Source: Acidimicrobiaceae bacterium (GTDB lineage Bacteria > Actinomycetota > Acidimicrobiia > Acidimicrobiales > Aldehydirespiratoraceae). Taken from it: 64,000 bases of DNA. Of this stretch, positions 48,110 through 57,966 are shown piece after piece. Positions within the stretch are counted from its first letter, which is position 1, and every line of letters begins with the position of its first letter. The DNA lies in assembly GCA_009843735.1 (NCBI GenBank), contig VYCW01000089.1:1-64000 (forward strand), read 5' to 3'. The notes beneath the pieces were generated by a model. It ran no database searches. It saw only the letters and a list, made by a program, of their open reading frames with translations, and was not told the DNA's origin. The position numbers and the translations under genes are program-made.

Positions 48110-49551
48110 TGCTGACCGCCCAGCCAACTGAGGACCGTGGCCCCTGAATAGGCGGCGTCTAGCTCCGTGTCGTCGTCGGAGGGCGCCGCGAAGGAGATCC
48201 GCTCGAAGTCGGCCCGCTGCGCGTACGGCACCGAGGCGTCCAGGACGGCCTTGGTGCCGACCCCGGCCTCGGAGGTGCGCACATACTCGTGGCCGCGCAT
48301 TCCTGGCATGACCAGGAGGTCCGACGCGGCGTCGAACCGGGTGGCCAGGGCGTACTCCACGTCGACGGGGTCGTGTATGTCGATGTCGTCGTCTACCAGG
48401 ATGATCATGTTGAGGTCCTTGAGAGCCCCGAAGGCGGCCATGGCCGCGTTGCGGCCCCAGCCCTCGTCGCGCTCGGACCGCTTCGACAGCGCCATCACCA
48501 GATGGAACCGATGGAGCCCGCCCGAGGGCATGCACACGTCGGTCACGATGGGCGTCACCGGCCTGACCGCCTCCAGGGCGGCCACCTCGAGCACATGCTT
48601 GCGCAGCACGATCGTCTCCCGGCCGGCGCCGTTGATGGCGTGGTACACCGGCTCGTGGCGGGCGGTGACCGCGGTGATGTCCACGGTGGGGGCCGACCCG
48701 GCCGGCGAGGCGTAGCCGACGAACTCGCCGAAGGGGCCCTCGTGGGCCTGCTCGCCCGCCTTGATGACGCCCTCGATGACGATCTCGGTCTCGGCCGGCA
48801 CGTCCACGTCGACCGACACGCCCGGCACCACCGGCAGGCCCCGGCCCCGGCACCCGCCGGCTGCGCACAGCTCGTCGCGGCTCTCGGGCATGAGCGCGCC
48901 CATGGTGGAGGCCGCGTAGATCAGGGCCACGTCGGTGCCGACGCAGACCGCCACCGGCAGGTCCTGACCCATCTCCACCGCGTGGTCGAGGGCCCGGCCC
49001 AGGTGGCGGCCGTGGTCGATCTTGATGGCCACTCTGTCCGGCTCCAGCAGCTGGAGCCGGTGGAAGGAGGCGTTGCGCACGCCGGTGAGGGGGTCGCGCA
49101 CGATCAGGACGCCCGCGGTCACGAAGCGCCCACCGTCGCCGGGGGCGTGCTTGAGCACCGGGAGCTGCTCACCCACGTTGATGGACCCCTTACGCCAGAC
49201 CTGCTCCTGGGCCGGGGCCTCGGCGGCCGGGACGGGCTCGACGTCGGTGTGGATGCCCCGGGCCAGCGCGGCCCGCAGCTGGGCGCGGTCCAGTCCCATT
49301 GCCGCCTCGGAGGACTCCGGGGTGGCGAAGACGTTGCCGACCACCGGCACGTCGTGGTCCTTGACGCTCTCGAACAGCAGGGCCGCGCCGGCGTCGTGGC
49401 GCTTCATGAGACCGGCTACCTCGAGGTCGGGGTCCACGGTGCGCGACACCCTGGCCAGCAGCCCGGCCCGGTCGAGACGCCCCAGCGCGGTTCGGAACCC
49501 GGTGTCGAGCGTGCCGATCGGATCGGCGCCGCGGCCGCCGTCCGGCGTCAT
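48106..49551 (-). CDS. UbiD family (prFMN-dependent) decarboxylase
   Basis: This 481-residue UbiD/Fdc-type enzyme has the acid-base motif EGPFGEFVGYASPAG with conserved glutamates (about residues 270-285) and upstream prFMN-binding Arg/Asn segments (GVRNASFHRLQLLEPDRVAI). It reversibly decarboxylates unsaturated or aromatic acids and needs prenyl-FMN from UbiX, which is not encoded here. It overlaps HpaB-type and GntR genes by four bases each. Confidence 0.88.
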   Translation of the reverse strand: MTPDGGRGADPIGTLDTGFRTALGRLDRAGLLARVSRTVDPDLEVAGLMKRHDAGAALLFESVKDHDVPVVGNVFATPESSEAAMGLDRAQLRAALARGIHTDVEPVPAAEAPAQEQVWRKGSINVGEQLPVLKHAPGDGGRFVTAGVLIVRDPLTGVRNASFHRLQLLEPDRVAIKIDHGRHLGRALDHAVEMGQDLPVAVCVGTDVALIYAASTMGALMPESRDELCAAGGCRGRGLPVVPGVSVDVDVPAETEIVIEGVIKAGEQAHEGPFGEFVGYASPAGSAPTVDITAVTARHEPVYHAINGAGRETIVLRKHVLEVAALEAVRPVTPIVTDVCMPSGGLHRFHLVMALSKRSERDEGWGRNAAMAAFGALKDLNMIILVDDDIDIHDPVDVEYALATRFDAASDLLVMPGMRGHEYVRTSEAGVGTKAVLDASVPYAQRADFERISFAAPSDDDTELDAAYSGATVLSWLGGQQ

Positions 49552-51026
49552 GAGCGCTCCTCGGAGCCGGCCCCACCGGAGGGGTGGGCCTCGGCCAGGC
49601 AGCGCTGCACCATGGAGCGGGCCCGATCCCAGTCGTAGTTGCGGTACAAGCGGCCCTGCACCACCGACGCCGAGCCCGCGTAGAACATCTCGTACTGGAA
49701 GTGCCGGCTGGCGAACTCGGAGCCGATGGCGTCCCAGATCAGCTTCAGCAGCCCGACCCGGTGCTGGGCGTCCATCTCGGGCCAGCGCACGAAGCGCTCG
49801 AAGTCGGTCCGGGTGACCGGATCCTCCCAGGCACTCATGGACGAGGGCACCTGGATGGTGGTCCCCCCGGTCAGCTCCCGCAGCGCAAAGGTGATGTCGC
49901 GGTACAGCTCGGGTTGCTGGGTCATCGCCGCGTAGAGCATCTCCGGGTCGGGGCGGGCCACGCCGTTGGCGTCGATGGTGGCGTTGTACTCCCCGGCCAG
50001 CACCATCCCGTAGGGCACCGAGGCCTGGGCCGCCACCCGGGCCAGGCTCAGCTGGAAGTTCCGGTCCCGGGCCTGACCCGACCATTCGGCCAGCTGCGAG
50101 GCCAACCCGGCCAGGAACCGCATCTTCACCGCGTAGCGGATCTGAGCCTGGGTGTTCCCCAGAAGGTGTGCGGGTGTGCGGTTGAACTGGGCGAAGGTGA
50201 TCTCGGGGTCGCGGTCCACGAACACGTGCTCGGCGGGCACGTCCACGTCGTCGAACACCACTAGCGCGTCGGTCTCGTCGTAGATCGCCGACAGCGGGTA
50301 GTCGCCCTCCGCGGTGACGTCCCGGCCGTAGGGCCGGCGGGGGTAGATGCGCAGCCGGGGATGGTTGACGGGGATCACCACCGACAGGCCGTAGTCGTCG
50401 GCGCCCGGGGGCAGGGGCTGGATGGAACTGACGAACACGTAGTCCGACATCAGCGTGCCGGTGCCGAGCATCTGGGCGCCCCGCACCACCACCCCGTCGT
50501 CGCTGGAGCGGACGATGGAGGCATAGAGGTTGGGCGCGTACTGCTCATGCGGCCCCTTGGCCCGGTCGACCTGGGGGTGGATGATGGTGTAGGTGACGTA
50601 CAGGTCCTCGTCGCGGGCCCACTCGTAGAACCGCTGCACGTTGTCGGCGTAGCGGTCGCCGGCCTTGGCGAAGGTGTCGAGCGACCCCGAGAAGCCGGCA
50701 AAGAACGAGGCCACATGGTCCGGGGACCGGCCCAGGTAGCCGTAGCTGATCTCCGACCAGGCTTCGATGGCGAGACGGCGGCGACGCAGGTCCTCCACCG
50801 AGCGGGGCACCAGCCAGCTCAGGTTCACGGGACGGCCGTCGGTGGGCGACTTGTAGGTCATGAGCTCGCGGTTGGCGGGGTCGGCCGCGAAGTCGTAGAG
50901 CCGGGCCACGGAGCGCACCGCGGCGGCGAAGGCGGGATGGTCAGCGACATCGTCGACGGGCCTACCGTCGAGGATCACGTTGCGCCCGTCTCGCAGCGAC
51001 TCGACGTAGCTGTCTCCCGTGCGCAT
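49548..51026 (-). CDS. 4-hydroxyphenylacetate 3-hydroxylase-type flavin monooxygenase (HpaB family)
   Basis: This 492-residue FADH2-dependent monooxygenase has an acyl-CoA-dehydrogenase-like fold. It has the typical opening MRTGDSYVESLRDGRNVILD, HPQVDRAKGPHEQ, and LTGGTTIQVPSSMS. ATG 51026 is chosen over an upstream start because GGAGG immediately precedes it and it matches the family N-terminus. It needs a separate flavin reductase; one is encoded at 54056-54553. It heads the 15-gene run, so ring hydroxylation may be the first intracellular oxidation. Confidence 0.88.
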   Translation of the reverse strand: MRTGDSYVESLRDGRNVILDGRPVDDVADHPAFAAAVRSVARLYDFAADPANRELMTYKSPTDGRPVNLSWLVPRSVEDLRRRRLAIEAWSEISYGYLGRSPDHVASFFAGFSGSLDTFAKAGDRYADNVQRFYEWARDEDLYVTYTIIHPQVDRAKGPHEQYAPNLYASIVRSSDDGVVVRGAQMLGTGTLMSDYVFVSSIQPLPPGADDYGLSVVIPVNHPRLRIYPRRPYGRDVTAEGDYPLSAIYDETDALVVFDDVDVPAEHVFVDRDPEITFAQFNRTPAHLLGNTQAQIRYAVKMRFLAGLASQLAEWSGQARDRNFQLSLARVAAQASVPYGMVLAGEYNATIDANGVARPDPEMLYAAMTQQPELYRDITFALRELTGGTTIQVPSSMSAWEDPVTRTDFERFVRWPEMDAQHRVGLLKLIWDAIGSEFASRHFQYEMFYAGSASVVQGRLYRNYDWDRARSMVQRCLAEAHPSGGAGSEERS

Positions 51027-51045
51027 CCATCCTCCATCAGGACGC

Positions 51046-51073
51046 GAGAACCGCCCGGCAGCAGCCGGTTCTC
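51046..51073. promoter_or_regulatory. Hairpin in 5' leader of the HpaB operon
   Basis: GAGAACCG (51046-51053) pairs with CGGTTCTC (51066-51073). It lies between the predicted transcription start and the HpaB ribosome site, so it could influence translation or mRNA stability. Confidence 0.4.
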
Positions 51074-51080
51074 TTGGCAG

Positions 51081-51109
51081 ATTGTCTGACAACCTGCCCA
51101 GCCTGTCAA
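51081..51109 (-). promoter_or_regulatory. Promoter of the 15-gene catabolic run
   Basis: On the minus strand a perfect -35 TTGACA (51109-51104), a 17-bp spacer and -10 GACAAT (51086-51081) lie 54 bases upstream of the HpaB ATG. This is the best -35/-10 pair seen in the window. Confidence 0.65.
51082..51092. promoter_or_regulatory. FadR-type GntR operator
   Basis: TTGTCTGACAA is an exact palindrome that matches the TnGTnnnACnA consensus of FadR-subfamily regulators. It covers the -10 box of the HpaB operon and lies 37 bases before the divergent MFS start, so the operon-encoded GntR protein could repress both. Confidence 0.7.
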
Positions 51110-51129
51110 ACTGGGTCGGTGAGGATCAC

Positions 51130-52341
51130 GTGAGGAGCGGTCTGGGCCAGCTGGCCGACACGCTGAGCAACCCCAATTTCCGCCGCTACGCCAGCGCCCA
51201 GTTCCTGCACGGCGCCGGAATGTGGGCCCACCACCTCGCCGAGGTGTGGCTGGTGTACGAGATCACCGGCAAGGCCCTCGCGGTGGGGCTCACCATCGCG
51301 GTCCGGTCGGGCCTGGCCGTCGTGCTCGCTCCGGTGGCGGGGACACTGGCCGACCGGATGGACCGGCGCCGGATGCTGGCCTCCACCCAGGCCTCGAAGG
51401 CCCTCGTCGCCAGCGCGCTGGCCGTGACCGCGCTGGTGATGGGAGAGGACCTGCCGCTGGCGGTGCTGTTCGGAGCGGTCGCTGTGCTGGGCGTGATCGG
51501 CGCCATCGACACCCCGCTGCGGCGGGCCTTCGTGCGCGACGTCGTATTGGCCGACCGGATCGACCGGGCGGCCCGGCTGCACACCTCGGTGATGTCGATC
51601 GGCCGGTTCCTGGGAAGCGGCGCGGCCTGGTTGTTCCTGAGCCTGTCCGCTTCGTGGGCGTGTTTCGGCGTGAACGGCGCGACCTCGCTGCTGGCGTCCC
51701 TGCTGGTGCTCCGGGTGGTGCCCACCACCGCCACGGTGTCGAAGGACGCCCGAGCGGCCGGGGGGCCCGTGCTCGGCTACCTGCTGCGCACCCCGGCGGT
51801 GACCATACCGATGACCCTGCTGTGCTCGTTCACACTGTTCGGCTGGAATCTGGCCGTGCTGCTTCCGGTGGTCGCCGACAAGCAGTTGGAGGGCGGGCCG
51901 GGCACGTTCGCGATCCTGGCCCAGGTCATGGCGGTCGGCAGTCTCATCGGCTCGGTGATGATGGCCGCCTCGAGGCTGGAAGGGTTGCGCAGCCTCGCGA
52001 TCCTGCTGGCAGTGTTCAGCGCGACGATGGCCTCGCTGGCCGCGGTGAACTTCCTGGTCGCCGGGATGGTGGCCATCCTGGTGGTGGGCACCTTCGGCGG
52101 CGGGTTCCTGAGCCTGGCCAACGGATCGGTGCAGTCGGCGGCCGATCCCCGCCTCCAGGGCCGGGTCTCGGCCGCGTACGGGGTGGTCTTCGTGGGTGCC
52201 CGCGCCGTCGGCGGCCCCATCCTGGGCTGGCTGGTGGACGCCTTCGGCAGCCGGGTCGCCCTGGTAACGGTGGGGATCTTCACTGCCGCCTGCGCCCTGA
52301 TCGGCCTCCTCGCGGTCGCCCGGACTCGTTCGAGCCGATAG
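51130..52341 (+). CDS. MFS transporter
   Basis: This 403-residue major-facilitator protein has 12 predicted helices and the cytoplasmic loop 2-3 signature GTLADRMDRRRMLAS (about residues 68-82). Its sequence style (FRRYASAQFLHGAGMWAHHL) is that of enterobactin-exporter-like MFS_3 proteins. GTG 51130 has GAGG five bases upstream. It shares the GntR-operator intergenic region with the divergent catabolic run and may export or import a pathway compound. Confidence 0.87.
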   Translation: MRSGLGQLADTLSNPNFRRYASAQFLHGAGMWAHHLAEVWLVYEITGKALAVGLTIAVRSGLAVVLAPVAGTLADRMDRRRMLASTQASKALVASALAVTALVMGEDLPLAVLFGAVAVLGVIGAIDTPLRRAFVRDVVLADRIDRAARLHTSVMSIGRFLGSGAAWLFLSLSASWACFGVNGATSLLASLLVLRVVPTTATVSKDARAAGGPVLGYLLRTPAVTIPMTLLCSFTLFGWNLAVLLPVVADKQLEGGPGTFAILAQVMAVGSLIGSVMMAASRLEGLRSLAILLAVFSATMASLAAVNFLVAGMVAILVVGTFGGGFLSLANGSVQSAADPRLQGRVSAAYGVVFVGARAVGGPILGWLVDAFGSRVALVTVGIFTAACALIGLLAVARTRSSR

Positions 52342-52397
52342 AACGACCTCACGACCGGAGAGTTGATCCGGTCGGCAAGTCAGGAGGGAGGAGCACC

Positions 52398-52847
52398 ATG
52401 CTTACTCAGGGACTCGACCACGTGGCCGTCATCACCAACGACTCCGACCGGCTCCAGGCCTTCTACATCGAGATGTTCGGCGCCACCGTGGAGTTCGACG
52501 GCGAGGAGTTCCCGGGCGGGCCTCGCATGACCGTCATCAACATCGGACCGGCCACCGAGCTGAACGTCTTCGAGATCAACGGCAACGAGCAGGCCGACCA
52601 CCAGACGCCGATGTTCGGTCGGGGCCGTCTCGACCACATCGGCCTGCACGCGGCCAGCCTCGACGACTTCGACGAGATCCGCTCCCGGCTCACAGCCGCC
52701 GGGGCGACTGACGGAACCGTCACCGACTTCGGCCGCAAGCTCAGCCTGTTCTTCCGTGACCCCGACCGGATGGAGTGCGAGGTCCTGGTGCCCAACCCCG
52801 AACCCGGCCATGTCCCCATAGGGACCGCATCGCACCTCTACTCCTAA
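52398..52847 (+). CDS. VOC (glyoxalase/bleomycin-resistance/dioxygenase fold) protein
   Basis: This 149-residue protein has two beta-alpha-beta-beta-beta modules of the vicinal-oxygen-chelate superfamily. Metal ligands are likely His8 (GLDHVAVITND), His75 (RLDHIGLHA) and Glu in DRMECEVLVP. It could be a lyase, isomerase or ring-cleaving enzyme. A very strong AGGAGGGAGGAG site precedes ATG 52398, so it is probably highly translated. It lies 56 bases after the MFS gene. Confidence 0.82.
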   Translation: MLTQGLDHVAVITNDSDRLQAFYIEMFGATVEFDGEEFPGGPRMTVINIGPATELNVFEINGNEQADHQTPMFGRGRLDHIGLHAASLDDFDEIRSRLTAAGATDGTVTDFGRKLSLFFRDPDRMECEVLVPNPEPGHVPIGTASHLYS

Positions 52848-52893
52848 GAGCGTCCGTCAATTGGTGCCAGTACCTAGCGCCGCGGCGTGATCA

Positions 52894-52984
52894 CTCCCGC
52901 TCTTGTTCGCTGCGCTCACGGGCCGCTCGGGCCACGGCCTCGCGCCGTATGGGCCGCATCGGCTTGCCTATTCGCTCGGCCTCT
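52894..52984 (+). repeat. Dispersed repeat family B, copy 2
   Basis: The roughly 90-bp element begins CTCCCGCTCTTGTTCGCTGC and contains GGGCCGCTCGGGCCACGGCC, with a weaker but clear match to copy 3 through to GGCCTCT. It fills the gap between the VOC gene and the following membrane protein, on the plus strand like the other copies. Confidence 0.85.
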
Positions 52985-52996
52985 GCAGCCTCCGCC

Positions 52997-54037
52997 ATGA
53001 GGCCAAGGGTGCGGAACGCAGCTGGTGCGGCATGCATCGGCGCCGCGGCGGTGTTCTACTCGTTGATCCCGCTGCCGATCCGGTACGCCGGCGAGGGATT
53101 CTCCGTTCTGGTGCTGGGCACGCTCATGGAGTCGGCCTGCGCCACGATGCTGCTGGCCGCGCTGGCGGTGTCGTCCAAGGCCGCTCTGGGGGTCGGCCCG
53201 CTCCAGGCGATGCGCCCAGCGCGGCTGGTGGCGCTGCCTCCCGCCGGGCCGGCAGGCCCGCGCCCGGCTCTGCTGCTGGCGTTGCTGCTGGTCACGGCAC
53301 CCAACGTCCTGCTGTACGCCGGCACGGCTGCGCTGCTGCCGCTCGTGGTGCTGTCCTGCTTCTCGGACGGCCTGGACGTCGTGCCCCAGTCTCTTCTGAT
53401 CGCGCGCTGGAGCGGCAGCAGCAGAAGCATCTCGTCGCGCAGCGCCGTCATGATGTGCGGACTGCCCGTTGCGGTGTTGGCGGTCGTGTGGAGCCAGACG
53501 GCCCCCGGCCAGATCGAGGGAGGCTCCTGGCGCGAAACGGCAGTCGGGTTGGTGCTGGGGGTGCTGACCACGGCGACGTACGCGATCCGGCCGTCGGCTG
53601 GGATCATCTACGGCGACCGGTGCGCCTTGGCCCGCCGCTCTGGCGAAACCGCCGCGTCCGTCAAGGACTACGGCGTCGCGCTGTGGTGGTCGACGTTCGC
53701 CGCCTCTGCGGTCAGCACCCCGATCGTGGCGGTGGTCGCCCTGATGCTCGCCTTCGGCGGGTTGGGCGCCACCCGATCGGCGGCTTACGGCGCAGCGGCC
53801 GGACTGATCATGGGATGTGCCCGCCTGATGCACCGGGCAGGCAACATCGTCACGGCTGACACGCGCGTCAACAGCCTGCTCTACGCGTCGCCTGCTATGG
53901 CGGCCATTTGGCTGACAATCGCCGGCGACCCCATCTACCAACCCGTGCTGTTCGGCGCAGGCATGGCGGTCATCGCCGTACTCAACGCAGCCATCGCCGC
54001 CGACCGGGGAGATCCGCAACCAGCCGCCCCGCAGTGA
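52997..54037 (+). CDS. DMT-like multi-pass membrane transporter
   Basis: This 346-residue integral membrane protein has about nine to ten helices in two halves joined by a polar stretch (AGIIYGDRCALARRSGETAA), resembling drug/metabolite transporters. It lacks a signature that would fix the substrate. ATG 52997 lies just after repeat B2. In-frame sequence upstream would run through the repeat and is discounted. Confidence 0.65.
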   Translation: MRPRVRNAAGAACIGAAAVFYSLIPLPIRYAGEGFSVLVLGTLMESACATMLLAALAVSSKAALGVGPLQAMRPARLVALPPAGPAGPRPALLLALLLVTAPNVLLYAGTAALLPLVVLSCFSDGLDVVPQSLLIARWSGSSRSISSRSAVMMCGLPVAVLAVVWSQTAPGQIEGGSWRETAVGLVLGVLTTATYAIRPSAGIIYGDRCALARRSGETAASVKDYGVALWWSTFAASAVSTPIVAVVALMLAFGGLGATRSAAYGAAAGLIMGCARLMHRAGNIVTADTRVNSLLYASPAMAAIWLTIAGDPIYQPVLFGAGMAVIAVLNAAIAADRGDPQPAAPQ

Positions 54038-54055
54038 CTGAAGGGCAAAGCGGCC

Positions 54056-54553
54056 TCAGTGGCGCTTGACGCCTCCGTACTTCATGCGGGTGTCGCTCAT
54101 GGAGGCTGAGCGGGCCTCGTCGACGTGGATGTCGCCGTCCACCATCTCCCCCACGAACAGGGTGTGGGTGCCGAGGTCGATGGCGTGGCGCACCTCGCAG
54201 TCCATCCAGGCGATGGCCTCGATGAACACCGGCGCTCCGGTGGTCGCCTCCCGCACGGCCCGGCCGTTGAGGGTCCCGTCGGCGTAGGTGGCCGGCTTCG
54301 AGAACTTGACGAACACCCGGGTGTCCTCGGCGTTCCACAAGTTGACCGTGAACGAGCCCCCCTCGGAGATGAGCCGGTGCGTCACTGCCGTATTGTCCAC
54401 CCCGACACCTATGAGGACCGGCTCCATCGACAGCTGCGTGATCCAGCTCGCGGTCATGCCGTTGCGCTCGTCGCCCGAGCGCGACCCGATCAGGGCCAGC
54501 GCGTTGGGGATCTTCCAGGTGAGCCGATTCACGAGTTGGTCGTCCAGAGCCAT
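54056..54553 (-). CDS. Flavin reductase-like (FMN-binding) protein
   Basis: This 165-residue flavin reductase/flavoredoxin-fold protein has PNALALIGSRSGDERNGMTASWITQLSMEP, the usual flavin-binding N-terminal region, then GSFTVNLW and LFVGEMVDG. It could supply reduced flavin to the HpaB-type monooxygenase encoded 3.5 kb away, though they are not in one operon. ATG 54553 has a TAGGGT box exactly six bases upstream. Confidence 0.85.
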   Translation of the reverse strand: MALDDQLVNRLTWKIPNALALIGSRSGDERNGMTASWITQLSMEPVLIGVGVDNTAVTHRLISEGGSFTVNLWNAEDTRVFVKFSKPATYADGTLNGRAVREATTGAPVFIEAIAWMDCEVRHAIDLGTHTLFVGEMVDGDIHVDEARSASMSDTRMKYGGVKRH

Positions 54554-54559
54554 GGCGCC

Positions 54560-54565
54560 ACCCTA
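54560..54565 (-). promoter_or_regulatory. -10 box for leaderless flavin reductase transcript
   Basis: Minus-strand TAGGGT (54565-54560), six bases, then ATG at 54553. Confidence 0.55.
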
Positions 54566-54577
54566 TCGGGGGGTCTG

Positions 54578-55417
54578 ATGCGGCCCCGAGAGTCCGCCCC
54601 CGAGGCGCTCTTCATGGTCGGGGCGGTGTCGCAGTACCTGGGCGCGGCGGTGGCCGTGGTGCTGTTCGACGAGTTGGCCCCAGGCGGGGTGGCGTTGCTG
54701 AGAGTGGTGGCCGCGGCAGCGGTCATCGTGGCCCTGCGGCGCTCATGGCGGCGGCGATGGCAGGCCCGCGAGCTGGGTCGGGCCGCAGCCTTCGGCGTGT
54801 CTCTGGCCGCCATGAACCTGTGCTTCTACCTGGCCATGGACCGGCTGCCGCTGGGCAACGCGGTGGCCATTGAGTTCACCGGTCCGGTGGTGGTGGCTGC
54901 CCTCGGAGCCCGCACCCTGCGCTCGGCGGGGGCGGTGGTGCTGGCAGTGGCGGGGGTCATGGTGCTGGCCGGCGTGGAATCGGAGGGCACAGCCGCCGGC
55001 GTCGGGTTCGCGCTACTGGCCGGCGGGTTCTGGGCCGGCTACATCCTGCTCGGCCACCGGGTGGCCCGCAGCCCGGCCTCGGTGGACGGGCTGGGGCTGG
55101 GGATGCTGGCCGGAGCGCTGGCCATCAGCCCGTTCGGCGCCACCGCCGTGGCCGGAGCGCTGGACGCTCCGGTGGTGCTCGCCCTCGGGTTGACCACCGG
55201 TGTGCTGTCCAACGTGATCCCCTACCGCATCGACCAGACGGTGATGCGCCGGGTCGACCCGCACCGCTTCGCCCTGCTGCAGGCGCTGCTGCCGGCCACG
55301 GCCACCGTGGTAGGCCTGGCCGCCCTGGCCCAGGTGCCAAGCGTCCCGGAGGCCCTCGGCATCGGCCTGGTGATAGCAGCCATCTTGGCCGGCCGCCCGG
55401 GCGCCAAGCCCGATTAG
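54578..55417 (+). CDS. EamA/RhtA-type DMT transporter
   Basis: This 279-residue ten-helix exporter-type protein has two EamA repeats (AAAFGVSLAAMNLCFYLAMDR with PLGNAVAIEFTGPVVVAALG, the RhtA-like signature). RhtA relatives export threonine and homoserine. The asd and lysC genes of the aspartate pathway lie immediately downstream on the opposite strand, which fits amino-acid export (inference). ATG 54578 is 24 bases from the divergent flavin reductase start. Confidence 0.85.
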   Translation: MRPRESAPEALFMVGAVSQYLGAAVAVVLFDELAPGGVALLRVVAAAAVIVALRRSWRRRWQARELGRAAAFGVSLAAMNLCFYLAMDRLPLGNAVAIEFTGPVVVAALGARTLRSAGAVVLAVAGVMVLAGVESEGTAAGVGFALLAGGFWAGYILLGHRVARSPASVDGLGLGMLAGALAISPFGATAVAGALDAPVVLALGLTTGVLSNVIPYRIDQTVMRRVDPHRFALLQALLPATATVVGLAALAQVPSVPEALGIGLVIAAILAGRPGAKPD

Positions 55418-55427
55418 CGCCTGGGCG

Positions 55428-56617
<1,190 letters not shown>

Positions 56618-56632
56618 CCCGGGGAGCGGTGG

Positions 56633-57871
56633 TCAGTAGACGTTGCGGCGGTCGGCGGGGTCCTTGTCGAGCTCGAAAGACTCGTGCAGCGCGACCACGG
56701 CCCGCTCCATGTCCCCGGCCCGGATCACGCAGGAGATGCGGATCGCCGACGTCGAGATCATCTCGATGTTGATCCCCGCCGCGGCCAGCGTCTCGAACAT
56801 CCGGGCGGCCACGCCCGGATTGGTCTGCATGCCGGCGCCGATCAGGCTCACCCGGGCGATACCGTCGTCGGCGGACACGTCGTCGGCGCCCAGCTCGCCA
56901 ATGAGCCCCTGCGCCACCGACCGGGCCGCGTCGAGCTGCAGCCTTGGCACGGTGAAGCTGATGTCGGTGACGCCCTCGCTCGACACGTTCTGAACGATCA
57001 TGTCGACGTTCACATCGGTGTCGGCCAGCGCCCGGAACAGCCGGCCAGCCACTCCGGGCTTGTCGGCGACCCCTGAGACGGTCATCTTCGCCTCGCTGGC
57101 GTCGTGGGTGACGGCCGAGATGATGGCGTGCTCCATGGCTTCCTCCCCGGTAACTGTGGTGCCCGGCATCCAGCTGAACGCGGATCGCACGTGCAGCTCG
57201 ACGCCATAAGTCCTGGCCAGCTCGACCGCCCGCATGGCCGGCTTCGGGCAGCCGGTGGCGGTCATCTCCAGCAGCTCGTCGAACGAGACCGCATCCATGC
57301 GCCGCGCCTGGGGTACCAGGCGGGGGTCGGCGCTGAACACGCCGGGCACATCGGTGTAGATCTCGCAGTAGTCGGCGCCCAGGACATGGGCCAGCGCCAC
57401 TGCGGTGGTGTCGGACCCTCCCCGGCCGAAGAACGTCACGTCGCCGTCGCCGGACACCCCCTGGGAACCGCCCACCACCGGCACGATGCCACGGTCGAGC
57501 GCCCCGGTGACGCGGCCCGGCGTGATCTCGGTGATCTTGGCGCCGGTGTGGGTGGAGTCGGTACGGAACCCGGCCTGGCTGCCGGTGAACGATGCCGCGG
57601 GCACCCCCACGTCGCTCAGGGCCATGGCCATCAGGGCGCAGGCCTTGCGCTCGCCCCCTGTGATGAGCATGTCGACCTCGCGGCCAGGCGGGTCCGCAGC
57701 CACGTCGGAGGCCATCCGGAGCAGTTCATCGGTCTCGCTGCCCATGGCCGAGACGACCAGCACGACCTCGTCGCCGTGGCTGCGACGGCGCGCCACATGG
57801 TCGGCCACGACCCGGATCCGGTCGGGGCCGGCAACCGAGGTGCCGCCGAACTTCTCTACTACGAGTACCAC
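56633..57871 (-). CDS. lysC: Aspartate kinase
   Basis: This 412-residue kinase catalyses the first step of the aspartate family. It has N-terminal VEKFGGTSVAGPDRI, FFGRGGSDTTAVAL, and two C-terminal ACT domains for feedback control (about residues 265-400, VNVDMIVQNVSSEGVTDISF). GTG 57871 has a TAGCCT box eight bases upstream. It is followed by asd in the same direction. Confidence 0.95.
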   Translation of the reverse strand: MVLVVEKFGGTSVAGPDRIRVVADHVARRRSHGDEVVLVVSAMGSETDELLRMASDVAADPPGREVDMLITGGERKACALMAMALSDVGVPAASFTGSQAGFRTDSTHTGAKITEITPGRVTGALDRGIVPVVGGSQGVSGDGDVTFFGRGGSDTTAVALAHVLGADYCEIYTDVPGVFSADPRLVPQARRMDAVSFDELLEMTATGCPKPAMRAVELARTYGVELHVRSAFSWMPGTTVTGEEAMEHAIISAVTHDASEAKMTVSGVADKPGVAGRLFRALADTDVNVDMIVQNVSSEGVTDISFTVPRLQLDAARSVAQGLIGELGADDVSADDGIARVSLIGAGMQTNPGVAARMFETLAAAGINIEMISTSAIRISCVIRAGDMERAVVALHESFELDKDPADRRNVY

Positions 57872-57954
57872 GGTCGATCAGGCTACCGGCGCGGTGGGTG
57901 GGGCCCAGCCGGCGAGTGCCGGGCACAAGCCGTAGCAAATGCGCCAATCCGTGG

Positions 57955-57960
57955 CATTCT
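57955..57960 (+). promoter_or_regulatory. -10-like box for RsbW-like gene
   Basis: CATTCT ends exactly six bases before GTG 57967; it keeps the A2 and T6 of the TANNNT pattern but not T1. Confidence 0.4.
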
Positions 57961-57966
57961 TGGGGC

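Noticed and set aside
52775..52996. Longer start for the DMT-like gene, reading through repeat B2
   Set aside because: The extension would translate a dispersed intergenic repeat and overlap the VOC gene; the hydrophobic protein begins after ATG 52997.
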